Below are positions 17,368-25,342 of a DNA stretch of 64,000 bases, in pieces. Where the stretch lies: the NCBI RefSeq assembly GCF_000576635.1, contig NZ_AVFL01000006.1, positions 186,001 to 250,000 on the forward strand, given 5' to 3'. How positions within the stretch are numbered: the stretch's first letter is position 1; each line of letters starts with the position of its first letter. The notes below the pieces were generated by a model that saw only the letters and a program-made list of their open reading frames with translations, was not told the origin of the DNA and made no database searches. Made by a program: the position numbers and the translations under genes. The DNA comes from Skermanella stibiiresistens SB22. GTDB taxonomy: Bacteria > Pseudomonadota > Alphaproteobacteria > Azospirillales > Azospirillaceae.

Positions 17368-18414
17368 TCAGAAAGCGAAGGTACGGTCGAAGCGTTCGAC
17401 GAGCTGGCCGCGCACGGGCACGATCCTCGACCAGTCCACGGTCTGGAGCGCCGTGACCTCTTCGGGTGTCGAGGGGGTATAGGCCGCGGCATCGGCCGGG
17501 ATCGCGACGCCCCGCACCGTCGGCCCGAAGTAGAACGGTGCCGCGGCGGCCCGCGTCTGGTATTCGGGACTGAGGATGCCGTTCATCCACTCCGCGACGA
17601 GGTCCGGATGGCGGGATTTGGCGAAGCCCGAGAAGTACGAGATGATCGCCACCGGCCCCGGTGCTGGTTTGACGAAGGCGATCGGCAGGCCCTTCCCGGC
17701 GGCGGCCGCCGTGTTGTTGTTCCAAAGCGGCGCCATCGCGATCTCTTCCCGCTCCAGCATCTGGGTCAGTGCCGCTGGCGACCGGGCCGCCTTGGCCTCC
17801 AGTTCCTTGAGCTTGGTCCAACCCGGTTCCAGGTCACCCTCCGATCCGCCGAACGTCTTGGCCGCTATCGCCAGCGTCGCGAGGCCGAGATTGGAGGATG
17901 TCCGCGCGATCCCCACCTGCCCGCGATATTCGGGCTTCCACAGGTCAGCCCAACTGGCGGGCGGGGTCTTCACCAGATCGGTGTTGTAGGCGATGCCGAC
18001 CAGGGAATACGTCGCCGGCACGCCGACGCCGCCGCTTTTCGCGACAAGCTCCGGATAGGCGTTGGCGAGGTTTGGGATCGCGGCGTCGTCGCGCTTGGAC
18101 AGGTAGCCTTCCCCGATGCCGATCAGATGCGGCGGCTCGTCGTTCGGTCCGGCGTCGAAGGGCGAGTAGCCCTGCGCGGCCTTGATCTGCGCCACGATGT
18201 CCTGGCTGTCCGAGGGCACGAGCCGGATGGACAGCCCCGGATGCCGGGCTTCCATCTGGTCGGCGAGCCAGCGGTGCGGCGCCGACAGGGCACCAGGGTA
18301 CGTCACGATAACCAATTCGCGCGCATCCTGTGCCGCCACCGGCCTCAGACCGCCGAAGGTGGCCGCGGCACCGGCACCGAGCAAGTAAAGAGCCTGCCTT
18401 CTACCAATATCCAT
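17368..18414 (-). CDS. Extracellular solute-binding protein, PotD/family-1 type (copy 2)
   Basis: A 348-residue tandem paralogue of the neighbouring binding protein, alike along its whole length. It starts MDIGRRQALYLLGAG, a twin-arginine signal. The ATG at 18414 is preceded by TGGAGAA; a longer frame from 18453 lacks a good ribosome binding site. It is the first gene of the long operon, so the promoter and operator should lie in 18415-18800. Keeping two close binding proteins with one set of permeases suggests that the importer accepts two related substrates. Confidence 0.89.
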   Translation of the reverse strand: MDIGRRQALYLLGAGAAATFGGLRPVAAQDARELVIVTYPGALSAPHRWLADQMEARHPGLSIRLVPSDSQDIVAQIKAAQGYSPFDAGPNDEPPHLIGIGEGYLSKRDDAAIPNLANAYPELVAKSGGVGVPATYSLVGIAYNTDLVKTPPASWADLWKPEYRGQVGIARTSSNLGLATLAIAAKTFGGSEGDLEPGWTKLKELEAKAARSPAALTQMLEREEIAMAPLWNNNTAAAAGKGLPIAFVKPAPGPVAIISYFSGFAKSRHPDLVAEWMNGILSPEYQTRAAAAPFYFGPTVRGVAIPADAAAYTPSTPEEVTALQTVDWSRIVPVRGQLVERFDRTFAF

Positions 18415-18756
18415 GCGGGATTCTCCAAAAACGAAGTAAGCATGGGCCTTCACGCGCGGCGGCCGAGGCCGGGCGATGTGAGGCGGGGGCGAACCGGATC
18501 AACGGTCGGGAGATCGGTGCGCGGATGCCCGGATCGATGGGAAAAGTTGAGGTCCGGCCGGATCGGAAATCCGCCAAACCCTTGATATCAGGCTCTCGAC
18601 GCCGCTATGGCGGAGAGCAGCACGACGAAAAGCCGGCTCGAACGTGACTGCCATCGGGCGCTGCGCCGCCGTTTGGACGAGCAGCCGGGAAGCCGCGCGG
18701 GGCGCGGCGGGCTGGTCATCTCAACAGGGGCGAGCGTCGGATTCATGGCAACGATG

Positions 18757-18793
18757 CTTGCATAGACTTGCAATCCATGCAAGAGAGTCTTGC
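18757..18793. promoter_or_regulatory. Overlapping CTTGCA/TGCAAG palindromes, likely operator
   Basis: Within 37 bases, CTTGC or its complement GCAAG occurs four times. CTTGCAT (18757-18763) pairs with ATGCAAG (18777-18783). CTTGCA (18767-18772) pairs with TGCAAG (18778-18783) across five bases. GCAAGA (18779-18784) pairs with TCTTGC (18788-18793) across three bases. Such nested half-sites are typical of a cooperatively bound repressor or activator. The regulator is not encoded nearby and its family cannot be named from the site. Confidence 0.55.
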
Positions 18794-18819
18794 GATTATT
18801 TTTGCCTGTTTAAGTGGCC

Positions 18820-18922
18820 TGTCCTGCCCGCGGATCGTGCAGGAATTCGCCGCCGTCGATGGCCGTTATGGACCTTTTGGGACGGGCGACGACCTGACGG
18901 TGATCGATCCGCGGGCGGGACA
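18820..18922. repeat. Long inverted repeat, 17 of 18 bases matching
   Basis: The arms are 18820-18837 (TGTCCTGCCCGCGGATCG) and 18905-18922, whose complement differs at one base. The 67-base spacer has no obvious gene. The element could be a small MITE-like insertion, a structured RNA or a terminator shared by flanking units. No target-site duplication was recognised. Confidence 0.55.
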
Positions 18923-18961
18923 TCCGCGAAATGATCTGGTCGGGCTTATCGGCCCGGTTCG

Positions 18962-19408
18962 TCATTGAATCCCGCGGCCTCCATGGCCGAAGGCGCGGTC
19001 GAACGGGCCGGATCTCGGCGTCCGCGTGGGGTCGAGATGGTCCGCCAGAATGGCCATGTTCTTCCGGTTGGCCTTCCAGAACACGTCGGCTAGGTTGCCG
19101 ACGATGGGAATCGCGCTGATCAGGCTGTCCGCGGCCACATTGCCGATCATGCGGGCGATGGTCGCGCGCGGAACGCCCAGGCGCCAAGCTTCCCGGATCA
19201 GGTAACCGGAGATGGCGGTGGTCGCGAGATTGCCGATACCGGGCACGAGGCCGAGCATCGCGTCGGCGCCAATGGTGAAGTTGGTGCCCGGCACACGGAT
19301 GGCCGAGTCCATGGCCCAGGCAAGCCGCTCCAGTCGTTCACGCGCTTCGCGCCTGTCCGATACGCTATTGAGGTCGTCCTGATCGGAAAATAAAAAGGTG
19401 GCGGTCAT
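18962..19408 (-). CDS. DUF4112 family small membrane protein
   Basis: A 148-residue protein with the DUF4112 pattern: a polar N-terminus, then MLGLVPGIGNLATTAISGYL, an amphipathic middle and ISAIPIVGNLADVFWKANRKN near the end. Two hydrophobic proline/glycine segments suggest two membrane-inserted hairpins. The start is well supported by GGAGGG five to six bases upstream of the ATG. The family has no known function. The gene is alone on its strand, downstream of nothing obvious. Confidence 0.82.
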   Translation of the reverse strand: MTATFLFSDQDDLNSVSDRREARERLERLAWAMDSAIRVPGTNFTIGADAMLGLVPGIGNLATTAISGYLIREAWRLGVPRATIARMIGNVAADSLISAIPIVGNLADVFWKANRKNMAILADHLDPTRTPRSGPFDRAFGHGGRGIQ

Positions 19409-19596
19409 TTGAACCCTCCAGACGGGGATGGAGTAACCATCCGCTCAGGTGAAGGGCTCCGACATCGCGTTCAGCAAGAAAAGCCGATCGCCAGAGGGGC
19501 CCGGAGCCATTGACCGAGAGATGGCCATGGCCAATCTCTTGTACAAGGGTATGCACCGCGCTCACGTTGAAGATATTTACCTACCAAGGGGATTGA

Positions 19597-19845
19597 ATGC
19601 TTTTCATCGTTCTCGATCTGTCGGCCATGGTCGCGGCACTTGCGGCATCATGGCTTTGGTTCATGTCCAGCCGGCAGCGGGTGCGCCGCATCAGCCGGGC
19701 CGAGACACTCGATGCCGCCGATCTGAACCGGATCATCGTGGCGATCAATCGGAGCCAGATCCTCAACAGCCAGGCGGCGATGGCGGCAACCCTGTCGGCT
19801 CTTTTCGCCGCCCTTCGTTTCGCTCTGGATGCACTTGTCCGCTGA
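19597..19845 (+). CDS. Small hypothetical membrane protein (82 aa)
   Basis: An 82-residue frame with one strong N-terminal transmembrane segment (residues 2-22) followed by a basic stretch RQRVRRISR and a helical tail. AAGGGG lies five bases before the ATG, which supports translation. I do not recognise a family. It may be a phasin- or chemotaxis-like membrane anchor by shape only. Confidence 0.5.
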   Translation: MLFIVLDLSAMVAALAASWLWFMSSRQRVRRISRAETLDAADLNRIIVAINRSQILNSQAAMAATLSALFAALRFALDALVR

Positions 19846-20022
19846 TCCGTTCGCGGACGTCGTTTACGGGATCCATCGGCGCTCCATGGCCGCTTACGAC
19901 CGGCACACTCGACGAATCATCGTATTTTTGTTCTTTCTACTCACGTTTCGATGATGGACGGCCGGTTCGAAAAAAGGTCATTTTTCCGGCAATGCATCGA
20001 TCCCGACCTATGTAGAGACCGA

Positions 20023-20073
20023 AACAGCCTCTTCCGAAGCTGTTAAGATCGGCGGTCGGCCAAGACCGCCGAT
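20023..20073 (+). other. Tandem hairpins in the leader of the 55-residue gene
   Basis: A perfect 10-bp stem ATCGGCGGTC/GACCGCCGAT (20048-20057 and 20064-20073, loop GGCCAA) follows a weaker AACAGC/GCTGTT hairpin (20023-20028 and 20039-20044) with an inner CTTC/GAAG stem. No T-run follows. The pair ends about 26 bases before the small gene's ATG and could control its translation or be a small RNA. Confidence 0.5.
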
Positions 20074-20099
20074 GCCCCCATCACTGTGGGAGATAACCA

Positions 20100-20267
20100 A
20101 TGACCACGAACTGGATCATCGATACGGTTCTCATCCTTGTGGCTCTCGGCTCGGTCTTCGTGCTGATGAAGGCTTCGCTTCAGAAGAACAACAAGATGGT
20201 CGGGGTTTGGGGGTCCGTGATGACGATGGCGGTCGCGGCGCTTCTCTGGCAGAGATTTGCCGAGTAG
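20100..20267 (+). CDS. Small two-span membrane protein (55 aa)
   Basis: A 55-residue protein starting MTTNWIID. The two predicted transmembrane segments are roughly residues 6-24 and 35-51, joined by a basic loop (KASLQKNNK). GGGAG sits about seven bases before the ATG, and a hairpin-rich leader precedes it. Positive charges in the short loop suggest both termini outside. No family recognised. Confidence 0.55.
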   Translation: MTTNWIIDTVLILVALGSVFVLMKASLQKNNKMVGVWGSVMTMAVAALLWQRFAE

Positions 20268-20360
20268 GAGAGGCTCGGCACGATCGGCGCTTGCGCGATC
20301 GCCCCGCATGGCTTTTGATTTCCCGAAGCCGGATTAATCAACGTCTCCAGGGAGCCAGCC

Positions 20361-21443
20361 ATGACCACGCCGCCGACCATCAGATCGCTTCGCGCGCGGT
20401 CGGTGCTGGCCCCGATGCCGCGACCCTTGCGAACGGCCTCCGGTGCGATTCCGGCGGCGCCCCTGGTCCTGATCGACGTTCAAACCGATCAGGACGTTGT
20501 TGGACGCGCCTACGTCTTTTGCTACACCCCTCTGATGTTGAAGCCGGTTTCGGCGATCCTGAACGAGATCGAAGCCTTGATCGTCGGCAAACCGGTAGCG
20601 CCCGCCGACCGTTTCCACGATCTGTCCCGGACGTTCCGCCTGCTGGGACGGCAGGGCCTTGTCGGCATGGCGCTGTCTGGACTGGACATGGCATTGTGGG
20701 ACGCGCTGGGCCGCGCCGCCGACCGGCCGGTTGTCGAGTTGCTGGGCGGAACCGCCACGCCCATACCGGCCTATGACAGCTTTGGCCTTGTCGATCCGGT
20801 CGCCGACCGCGCGATGCTGGAGCGGTCCATCGGTGCCGGCTTCATGGCCATCAAGATCAAGATCGGTGAACGCTGTGCCGCCGAGGACGCGGCCATGGTT
20901 CGCGCCGTCCGGGACATCATCGGGGCCGACATCCAACTCATGGTCGATCTCAACCAGTCGCAGAGCGCCACCGATGCGATCCGCCGCATCGACCGGCTGG
21001 CCGCCTGTGACCTGACCTGGGTGGAGGAACCGGTCGCCGCCGAGGACTTGGAAGGGCACGCGCGCGTCCGCGCCGCATCGCCGGTCCCCGTACAGACCGG
21101 CGAGAACTGGTGGTTCCCGGCGGACATGGCCCGCGCGATCGCGGCCGGTGCCTGCGACATGGCGATGCCCGATCTCATCAAGATCGGCGGCGTGACGGGA
21201 TGGCTGCGCGCGATGGCCCTGGCCGAAGCGGCGAGCCTGCCGCTTTCCAGTCACCTGTTCGTGGAAGCGAGCGCCCACGTGCTGGCCGTCAGCCCCACCT
21301 GCCATTTCCTCGAACACCTCGATATGGCCGGAGCCGTCATGGCCGAACCGGTGCCTCTGGCCGGCGGCATGATCACGGCGCGCGGACCCGGACTGGGCAT
21401 GGCATGGAACGAGGATGCCGTGGCACGCTTCCTGGTGGCTTGA
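20361..21443 (+). CDS. mdlA: Mandelate racemase
   Basis: A 360-residue enolase-superfamily enzyme that aligns, with an offset of one, to the catalytic residues of Pseudomonas putida mandelate racemase. These are Lys165 and Lys167 (KIKIG), metal ligands Asp196 (MVDLNQ), Glu222 (WVEEP) and Glu248 (TGENW), the Asp271/His298 dyad (MPDLIKIGG, SSHLF) and Glu318 (HFLEHL). The capping-domain motif PLVLIDVQT and the C-terminal SPTCHFLEHLDMAG also match. It should interconvert mandelate enantiomers or a close 2-hydroxy acid. AGGGAG precedes the ATG. The next gene, an RraA-fold protein, is on the same strand 109 bases on. Confidence 0.85.
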   Translation: MTTPPTIRSLRARSVLAPMPRPLRTASGAIPAAPLVLIDVQTDQDVVGRAYVFCYTPLMLKPVSAILNEIEALIVGKPVAPADRFHDLSRTFRLLGRQGLVGMALSGLDMALWDALGRAADRPVVELLGGTATPIPAYDSFGLVDPVADRAMLERSIGAGFMAIKIKIGERCAAEDAAMVRAVRDIIGADIQLMVDLNQSQSATDAIRRIDRLAACDLTWVEEPVAAEDLEGHARVRAASPVPVQTGENWWFPADMARAIAAGACDMAMPDLIKIGGVTGWLRAMALAEAASLPLSSHLFVEASAHVLAVSPTCHFLEHLDMAGAVMAEPVPLAGGMITARGPGLGMAWNEDAVARFLVA

Positions 21444-21455
21444 AACCGTTCCCTC

Positions 21456-21470
21456 GGGCTCGTGAAGCCC
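21456..21470 (+). terminator. Possible weak terminator or hairpin after mdlA
   Basis: A five-base stem GGGCT/AGCCC with loop CGTGA lies 13 bases after the mdlA stop and is followed by TGGTTTCCC, a poor T-tract. The downstream gene on the same strand is 83 bases away, so partial read-through is likely. Confidence 0.3.
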
Positions 21471-21552
21471 TGGTTTCCCGCTATTTCCCAGGTAGAGTGA
21501 TCTGACCATTCGCGAAACCAATATGGCTAAAAAAATGGGAGGAAACCGCCAA

Positions 21553-22206
21553 ATGACCATGACCGTCCATCCAATCCAGCCGGTTCCGCTGGCGGAGGGC
21601 CTGCTTGCCCGTTGGCGGCGGATTCCCGTTTCCGTCATCGTCGACCTTGCCCCGGATCGCCAGATCGATCCGGGAGTGAGGCCGCTGCGTCCGGCGGATC
21701 TTCAGCCTGCCCTCTTCGGACGCGCCGTCACCGCCCTTTGCGATCCGCCGGACTTCGGCTCGGTGTTGCGGTCGTTGGAATTCGTCGAGCCGGGAAACGT
21801 CCTGATGATCGCGGCGGGAGGCCACGCGGGCCATGCGATGATCGGCGACGTGCTCGGAGGACATCTCCATCGCAAGGGTGCGGCGGGCGTTGTCTGCGAC
21901 GGTGCCATCCGCGACACGGCGGGTCTGGCGGTCATGACCGGGCTTTCGGTCTACTCCCGCTCCGTGAATCCGCGCGGACCGACAGGTGCCGCCAAGGGTG
22001 AGGTCAACGTGGCCGTCGATATCGGCGGCTGCACCGTCAACCCCGGTGACCTGATCATCGGCGACGGCGACGGTCTGGCGGCGCTCACGCCGGCGAACTT
22101 GGAGAGCCTGATCGACAGGGCGGAAGCCAAGCTGACGCTCGAGGCCGAGTGGACGGCGCGCCTTGCGGCCGGCGACAAGGTCGGCGAGATATTCGGGCTG
22201 CCGTGA
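21553..22206 (+). CDS. RraA-like / HMG-type aldolase family protein
   Basis: A 217-residue protein of the RraA fold, a family that includes the RNase E inhibitor RraA and class II 4-hydroxy-4-methyl-2-oxoglutarate/4-carboxy-4-hydroxy-2-oxoadipate aldolases. The conserved core is HAMIGDVLGGHLHRKG and then GVVCDGAIRD, whose Arg-Asp pair binds pyruvate and metal in the aldolases. The ATG at 21553 follows GGGAGG; the ATG 30 bases earlier has no ribosome binding site. Metabolic enzymes nearby, such as mandelate racemase, favour an aldolase or decarboxylase role over RNA control, but this is inference. Confidence 0.8.
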   Translation: MTMTVHPIQPVPLAEGLLARWRRIPVSVIVDLAPDRQIDPGVRPLRPADLQPALFGRAVTALCDPPDFGSVLRSLEFVEPGNVLMIAAGGHAGHAMIGDVLGGHLHRKGAAGVVCDGAIRDTAGLAVMTGLSVYSRSVNPRGPTGAAKGEVNVAVDIGGCTVNPGDLIIGDGDGLAALTPANLESLIDRAEAKLTLEAEWTARLAAGDKVGEIFGLP

Positions 22207-22330
22207 TCGTTCCGCGGGTAACCTGCCCACTACCTCGCGGCGGAAGGCGTTTTTCCTGATCTCATCCATGATCATGGAGCCGCCGACGCCGGAAACGTGC
22301 TTCCGCTTGGACCGGCACCGATCCGACACC

Positions 22331-22921
22331 TCAGGACCAGTCGATCGAAAAACGGCAGGCATCGTCGCCGCGGGCCTCGCAGTCGATCTCATCGACCCGG
22401 ACGTGACGCGTCACAAGCACCTCGAACAGCCTGCGGAACACCGCGGCGTGCCATGAGCAGACGGGCGCCGCGGCATGTTCGCTAGCGCAGAGCGGGTTGT
22501 TCGTTATCTGCAGGATCAGCGGCTTTCCGTCGCGTGCCGAAAAACGTCCCGAGCCGGCGAAGGTCCAGGCATGGGCCTTTATCGCACCGACCAGCAACGA
22601 CGCGGAAAGGGATGCCGGCAGCCGCTTCATGATGGCTTGCGCCAAGCCAGGGATGCGGGCCGCCAGCAGATAGTCCGCCGTCAGGCGGCCGGCATCGGCC
22701 AGCACCAAGGATGCCTGTTCCGGCGGCAGCCAGGCGCGCAATGTCCGGTGCAGGGCTGCCACCTGCAGTTCGTCGACCATGACGGCGGGCGGGTCGGCGA
22801 GCCACCCGGCGACACCGGCCCCGGCGAAGACCCGCGGCACCATCCCATCGAACCCCTGCCGCGTCAGCGCCGGAACAAGCTGGGTGACCGCGTTAGGTCC
22901 GATAGCCGGCGCGGGTTTCAT
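22331..22921 (-). CDS. bchJ: BchJ, V4R-domain bacteriochlorophyll biosynthesis protein
   Basis: A 196-residue protein with the V4R domain in its C-terminal half (cysteine-containing [19 protein letters not shown] and ending [11 protein letters not shown]), typical of BchJ. BchJ was first called a 4-vinyl reductase; later work points to other enzymes for that step, and BchJ may carry or deliver intermediates. It overlaps the 3' end of bchE by 29 bases and has GGAGGAGG before its ATG. Its place directly after bchE supports a photosynthetic-pigment role. Confidence 0.85.
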   Translation of the reverse strand: MKPAPAIGPNAVTQLVPALTRQGFDGMVPRVFAGAGVAGWLADPPAVMVDELQVAALHRTLRAWLPPEQASLVLADAGRLTADYLLAARIPGLAQAIMKRLPASLSASLLVGAIKAHAWTFAGSGRFSARDGKPLILQITNNPLCASEHAAAPVCSWHAAVFRRLFEVLVTRHVRVDEIDCEARGDDACRFSIDWS

Positions 22922-24539
22922 CCGCCTCCTCCATCTGTTCCACGCCGCCGCCGCAAGCCTTGGCGGCCGTCGTCATCGCGCCCTTCGCCGCCCTGGCCCT
23001 CTGGCTTCGCTCGGCGTTCGATTCCCAATCGGCCGCCTGGATCGGCGCGCCGGTGCGGGTCTTGTCGAAATGGAAGTCCACGCTCTTCTTCGACTGCGGT
23101 CCCCAATAGCCGACCTTGCCCAGATCGTAGAACTTGCGTTCGAAGCCGGATTTGAGGAATGCCTTGAGGCAGCCGAACAGGTACCGACGCCGCTGTCCGG
23201 TCCCCGACCAGGGGTACGAGAACAAAGCCTTCCGCATGTAGAAGCGCCGGTAATTGTTCATGACGCGGTCGAGAAGTTCCGTCCGGTCCATCGCCTCCGG
23301 CTTGATGATCGGCGTCACGAAATTGTACTTCTCGAAATCGAAGATCTCGACCTTGTCCCGCAGTTCCTGGAACAGCGACGTGAAGGGCCAGGGGGTGTAC
23401 ATCGCCCAGTTCGCCAGATCCGGCTTCCAGTCCAAGGCCATCCGGTAGGTTTCTTCGAGCGTTTCCGCCGTTTCGTTTTCAAGCCCGACGATGAACTGGG
23501 CTTCCACGACGATCCCGGCTTCCCGCAGAAGACGGATCGCCTTCTTGTTGTCGGCGACCTTGGTCTCCTTGTGGAACCGGTCGAGTTTCATCTGAGCCGC
23601 CGCTTCCGTGCCGAGCGACACGTGGATCAGGCCCGCCTCGCGATAGAGCGGCAGGAACTTCTCGTCGCGCAGGATGTCGGTGACGCGCGTGTTGATCCCC
23701 CACAGGACCTTGCTGGAGAGACCGCGCGCGATCAGTTCATGGCAGAACTCGACGAACTTCTTCCGGTTGATCGTCGGTTCCTCGTCGGCCAGGATGAAGA
23801 ACCGGACATCGTGGCGCTGGTACAGCGTCTCGATCTCATCGACGACCTTCTTCGGATCGCGGACACGGTAGTCCCGCCAGAACTTCCACTGTGAACAGAA
23901 GGAACAGGTGAAGGGACAACCTCTCGCCATGTTGGGAATGGCGACACGGGCGTTGAGCGGGATGTATTTGTATTTCTCCCACTCCAGGATGCTCCAGTCG
24001 GGCGCGATGGCGTCGAGGTTCCTGATCGTGGGGGCCGCCGGGGTCGCGACGATCCGGGGCCCATCCGGACCCGCCTCCGTGAAGGCGACGCCCTTGATGG
24101 CTTGGCGATCCGCCGGCCACCGGCCCTCGTCGATCGTGCGGATGAGATCGATCAGGACCTCCTCGCCTTCGCCCCGGACGATCACGTCGATCCAGGGCGC
24201 TTCGCTCAGCACCTGCTGGTACATGAACGTGCCATGGATGCCGCCGAGGACGGTCACCGCGCCGGGATGCAGGTCTTTCACCAGCTTGAGCACGCTCTCC
24301 GCCTTGTAGATCGACGGGGTGATCGCGGTGACGCCGACCACGTCGGGCCGCTCGTCCGCCAGGATGGCGCGCAGATCCGCATCCGACAGATCGTTCGTCA
24401 TGGTGTCGATGAAGCGGACATCGCGGAACCCGGCGGTCTTCAGCGCGCCGGTGAGGTAGGCCGCCCAGGCCGGCGGCCAGTTGCCGGCGATCTCGGCCCC
24501 GCCGGAATGGTAGTTCGGATGAATGAGAAGGATACGCAA
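22893..24539 (-). CDS. bchE: BchE, anaerobic Mg-protoporphyrin IX monomethyl ester cyclase
   Basis: A 548-residue radical SAM enzyme that builds the isocyclic ring of bacteriochlorophyll without oxygen. The first 130 residues form a cobalamin-binding domain ([20 protein letters not shown]). The radical SAM cluster motif is CPFTCSFC, with Cys208, Cys212 and Cys215. The C-terminal part (HFDKTRTG region and beyond) is family-specific. Translation appears to start at TTG 24537-24539: GGAGGAG (24547-24553) is seven bases upstream, and the nearby ATG is out of frame. A TGT-N12-ACA palindrome lies just ahead. No other bch or puf genes are in the window, so this pair is detached from any main photosynthesis cluster. 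Confidence 0.93.
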   Translation of the reverse strand: MRILLIHPNYHSGGAEIAGNWPPAWAAYLTGALKTAGFRDVRFIDTMTNDLSDADLRAILADERPDVVGVTAITPSIYKAESVLKLVKDLHPGAVTVLGGIHGTFMYQQVLSEAPWIDVIVRGEGEEVLIDLIRTIDEGRWPADRQAIKGVAFTEAGPDGPRIVATPAAPTIRNLDAIAPDWSILEWEKYKYIPLNARVAIPNMARGCPFTCSFCSQWKFWRDYRVRDPKKVVDEIETLYQRHDVRFFILADEEPTINRKKFVEFCHELIARGLSSKVLWGINTRVTDILRDEKFLPLYREAGLIHVSLGTEAAAQMKLDRFHKETKVADNKKAIRLLREAGIVVEAQFIVGLENETAETLEETYRMALDWKPDLANWAMYTPWPFTSLFQELRDKVEIFDFEKYNFVTPIIKPEAMDRTELLDRVMNNYRRFYMRKALFSYPWSGTGQRRRYLFGCLKAFLKSGFERKFYDLGKVGYWGPQSKKSVDFHFDKTRTGAPIQAADWESNAERSQRARAAKGAMTTAAKACGGGVEQMEEADETRAGYRT

Positions 24540-24546
24540 CGGTCAT

Positions 24547-24553
24547 CTCCTCC
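24547..24553 (-). promoter_or_regulatory. Ribosome binding site that fixes the bchE TTG start
   Basis: The minus strand reads GGAGGAG seven bases before the TTG at 24539. The only nearby ATG (24544-24546) is out of frame with BchE and would have no gap from this site. This makes TTG the start. Confidence 0.75.
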
Positions 24554-24556
24554 ATG

Positions 24557-24574
24557 TGTCATAAAAAAATGACA
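24557..24574 (-). promoter_or_regulatory. Putative PpsR/CrtJ operator in front of bchE
   Basis: A perfect palindrome TGTCAT-AAAAAA-ATGACA matches the TGT-N12-ACA consensus bound by PpsR/CrtJ, the oxygen-responsive repressor of photosynthesis genes. It ends four bases upstream of the bchE ribosome binding site, where bound repressor would block transcription. An ATCAA half-site (24604-24608) farther upstream might be half of an FNR-like box, but the other half is poor. Confidence 0.7.
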
Positions 24575-24673
24575 TACACATGAGTAATTTGAAAATGACA
24601 TGGATCAATCGCGGAGTGACGGGACGTTGATGCGGCGGTCGATGGCTCGACGACTTCGTTCTGGGCGGCCGGG

Positions 24674-25342
24674 TCATGGCGACGGGCTTCGCCATCCTGG
24701 CCGGTGCGGCCCGCGCCGGCTTATGCGGTAGACGGCCGCGGGCGGCAGATTGCTGACGGTGCCGCCGATTCGCCGCGCCTTCAATCCGAGCCGGTCGAGA
24801 ATAGGCCGGGCGACCGGGCAGCGCGGACCATAGGTGAATTGGTAGAAGGCCCCGTGTGGCCGCAGGCAGGCGAAGGCGCTCGTGAGTATGGCGATGACTG
24901 TCCGTGGCGGCATCGAGAGGAGGCCGAGGCCGCTCACGACCGCTCCGGCCGCCGCTTCGGGAAACAGGTCGAGGGCCGAGAGCCGGGAGGCGTCCTGGTG
25001 CAGGATTCTGGCCCGAGGGAACCGCTCGCGCAGAACCGTCACGAACTCGACCCCAAACTCGACCAGCGTCAGGTCGGCCTGGTCGAGACCGCGGTCGAGC
25101 AGCGCCTTGGTGAAGACGCCGGTCCCGGGGCCGAGTTCCAGGACCGGCGACTGCGCGGCGCCGATTTCCGACGTGATGAGCCGGGCGAGCGATGCGCTGG
25201 AAGGCACCACGGCGGCGACGCGCGACGGCTCCGTGATCCATGATCGAATGAAGCGCGCGCGGTCCGACCATTGTTCTTGCCAAGGGGTCGCGTCGCCGCC
25301 ACACCCACCGGCGACCGGCCTTGAAAGTTTCGGGAACGTCAT
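24674..25342 (-). CDS. SAM-dependent methyltransferase, PmtA-like phospholipid N-methyltransferase
   Basis: A 222-residue class I methyltransferase. The SAM-binding motif I is VLELGPGTGVFT, followed by the acidic end of strand 2 (LTLVEF) and QDASRL. The N-terminal ARFIRSWITEPSRVAAVVPSS and the LGLLSMP loop resemble alphaproteobacterial PmtA, which methylates phosphatidylethanolamine toward phosphatidylcholine. The ATG overlaps the stop of the molybdopterin-subunit gene (ATGA), an unusual partner. Other class I methyltransferases with this N-terminus, such as rRNA adenine dimethylase-like ones, are less likely. Confidence 0.7.
   Translation of the reverse strand: MTFPKLSRPVAGGCGGDATPWQEQWSDRARFIRSWITEPSRVAAVVPSSASLARLITSEIGAAQSPVLELGPGTGVFTKALLDRGLDQADLTLVEFGVEFVTVLRERFPRARILHQDASRLSALDLFPEAAAGAVVSGLGLLSMPPRTVIAILTSAFACLRPHGAFYQFTYGPRCPVARPILDRLGLKARRIGGTVSNLPPAAVYRISRRGPHRPGWRSPSP

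Larger units (their letters stand above)
18415..18961. other. Intergenic region upstream of the long catabolic operon
   Basis: About 550 bases separate the operon's first gene from the DUF4112 gene. The part next to the operon shows no convincing gene. It holds the CTTGCA palindromes (18757-18793) and a long inverted repeat (18820-18922). Short open frames here lack ribosome binding sites or protein-like composition. It probably contains the operon's promoter. Confidence 0.6.

Noticed and set aside
18768-18968. Plus-strand 66-codon frame in the intergenic region
   Set aside because: It overlaps the palindromes and the inverted repeat, has no good ribosome binding site and no protein-like pattern.
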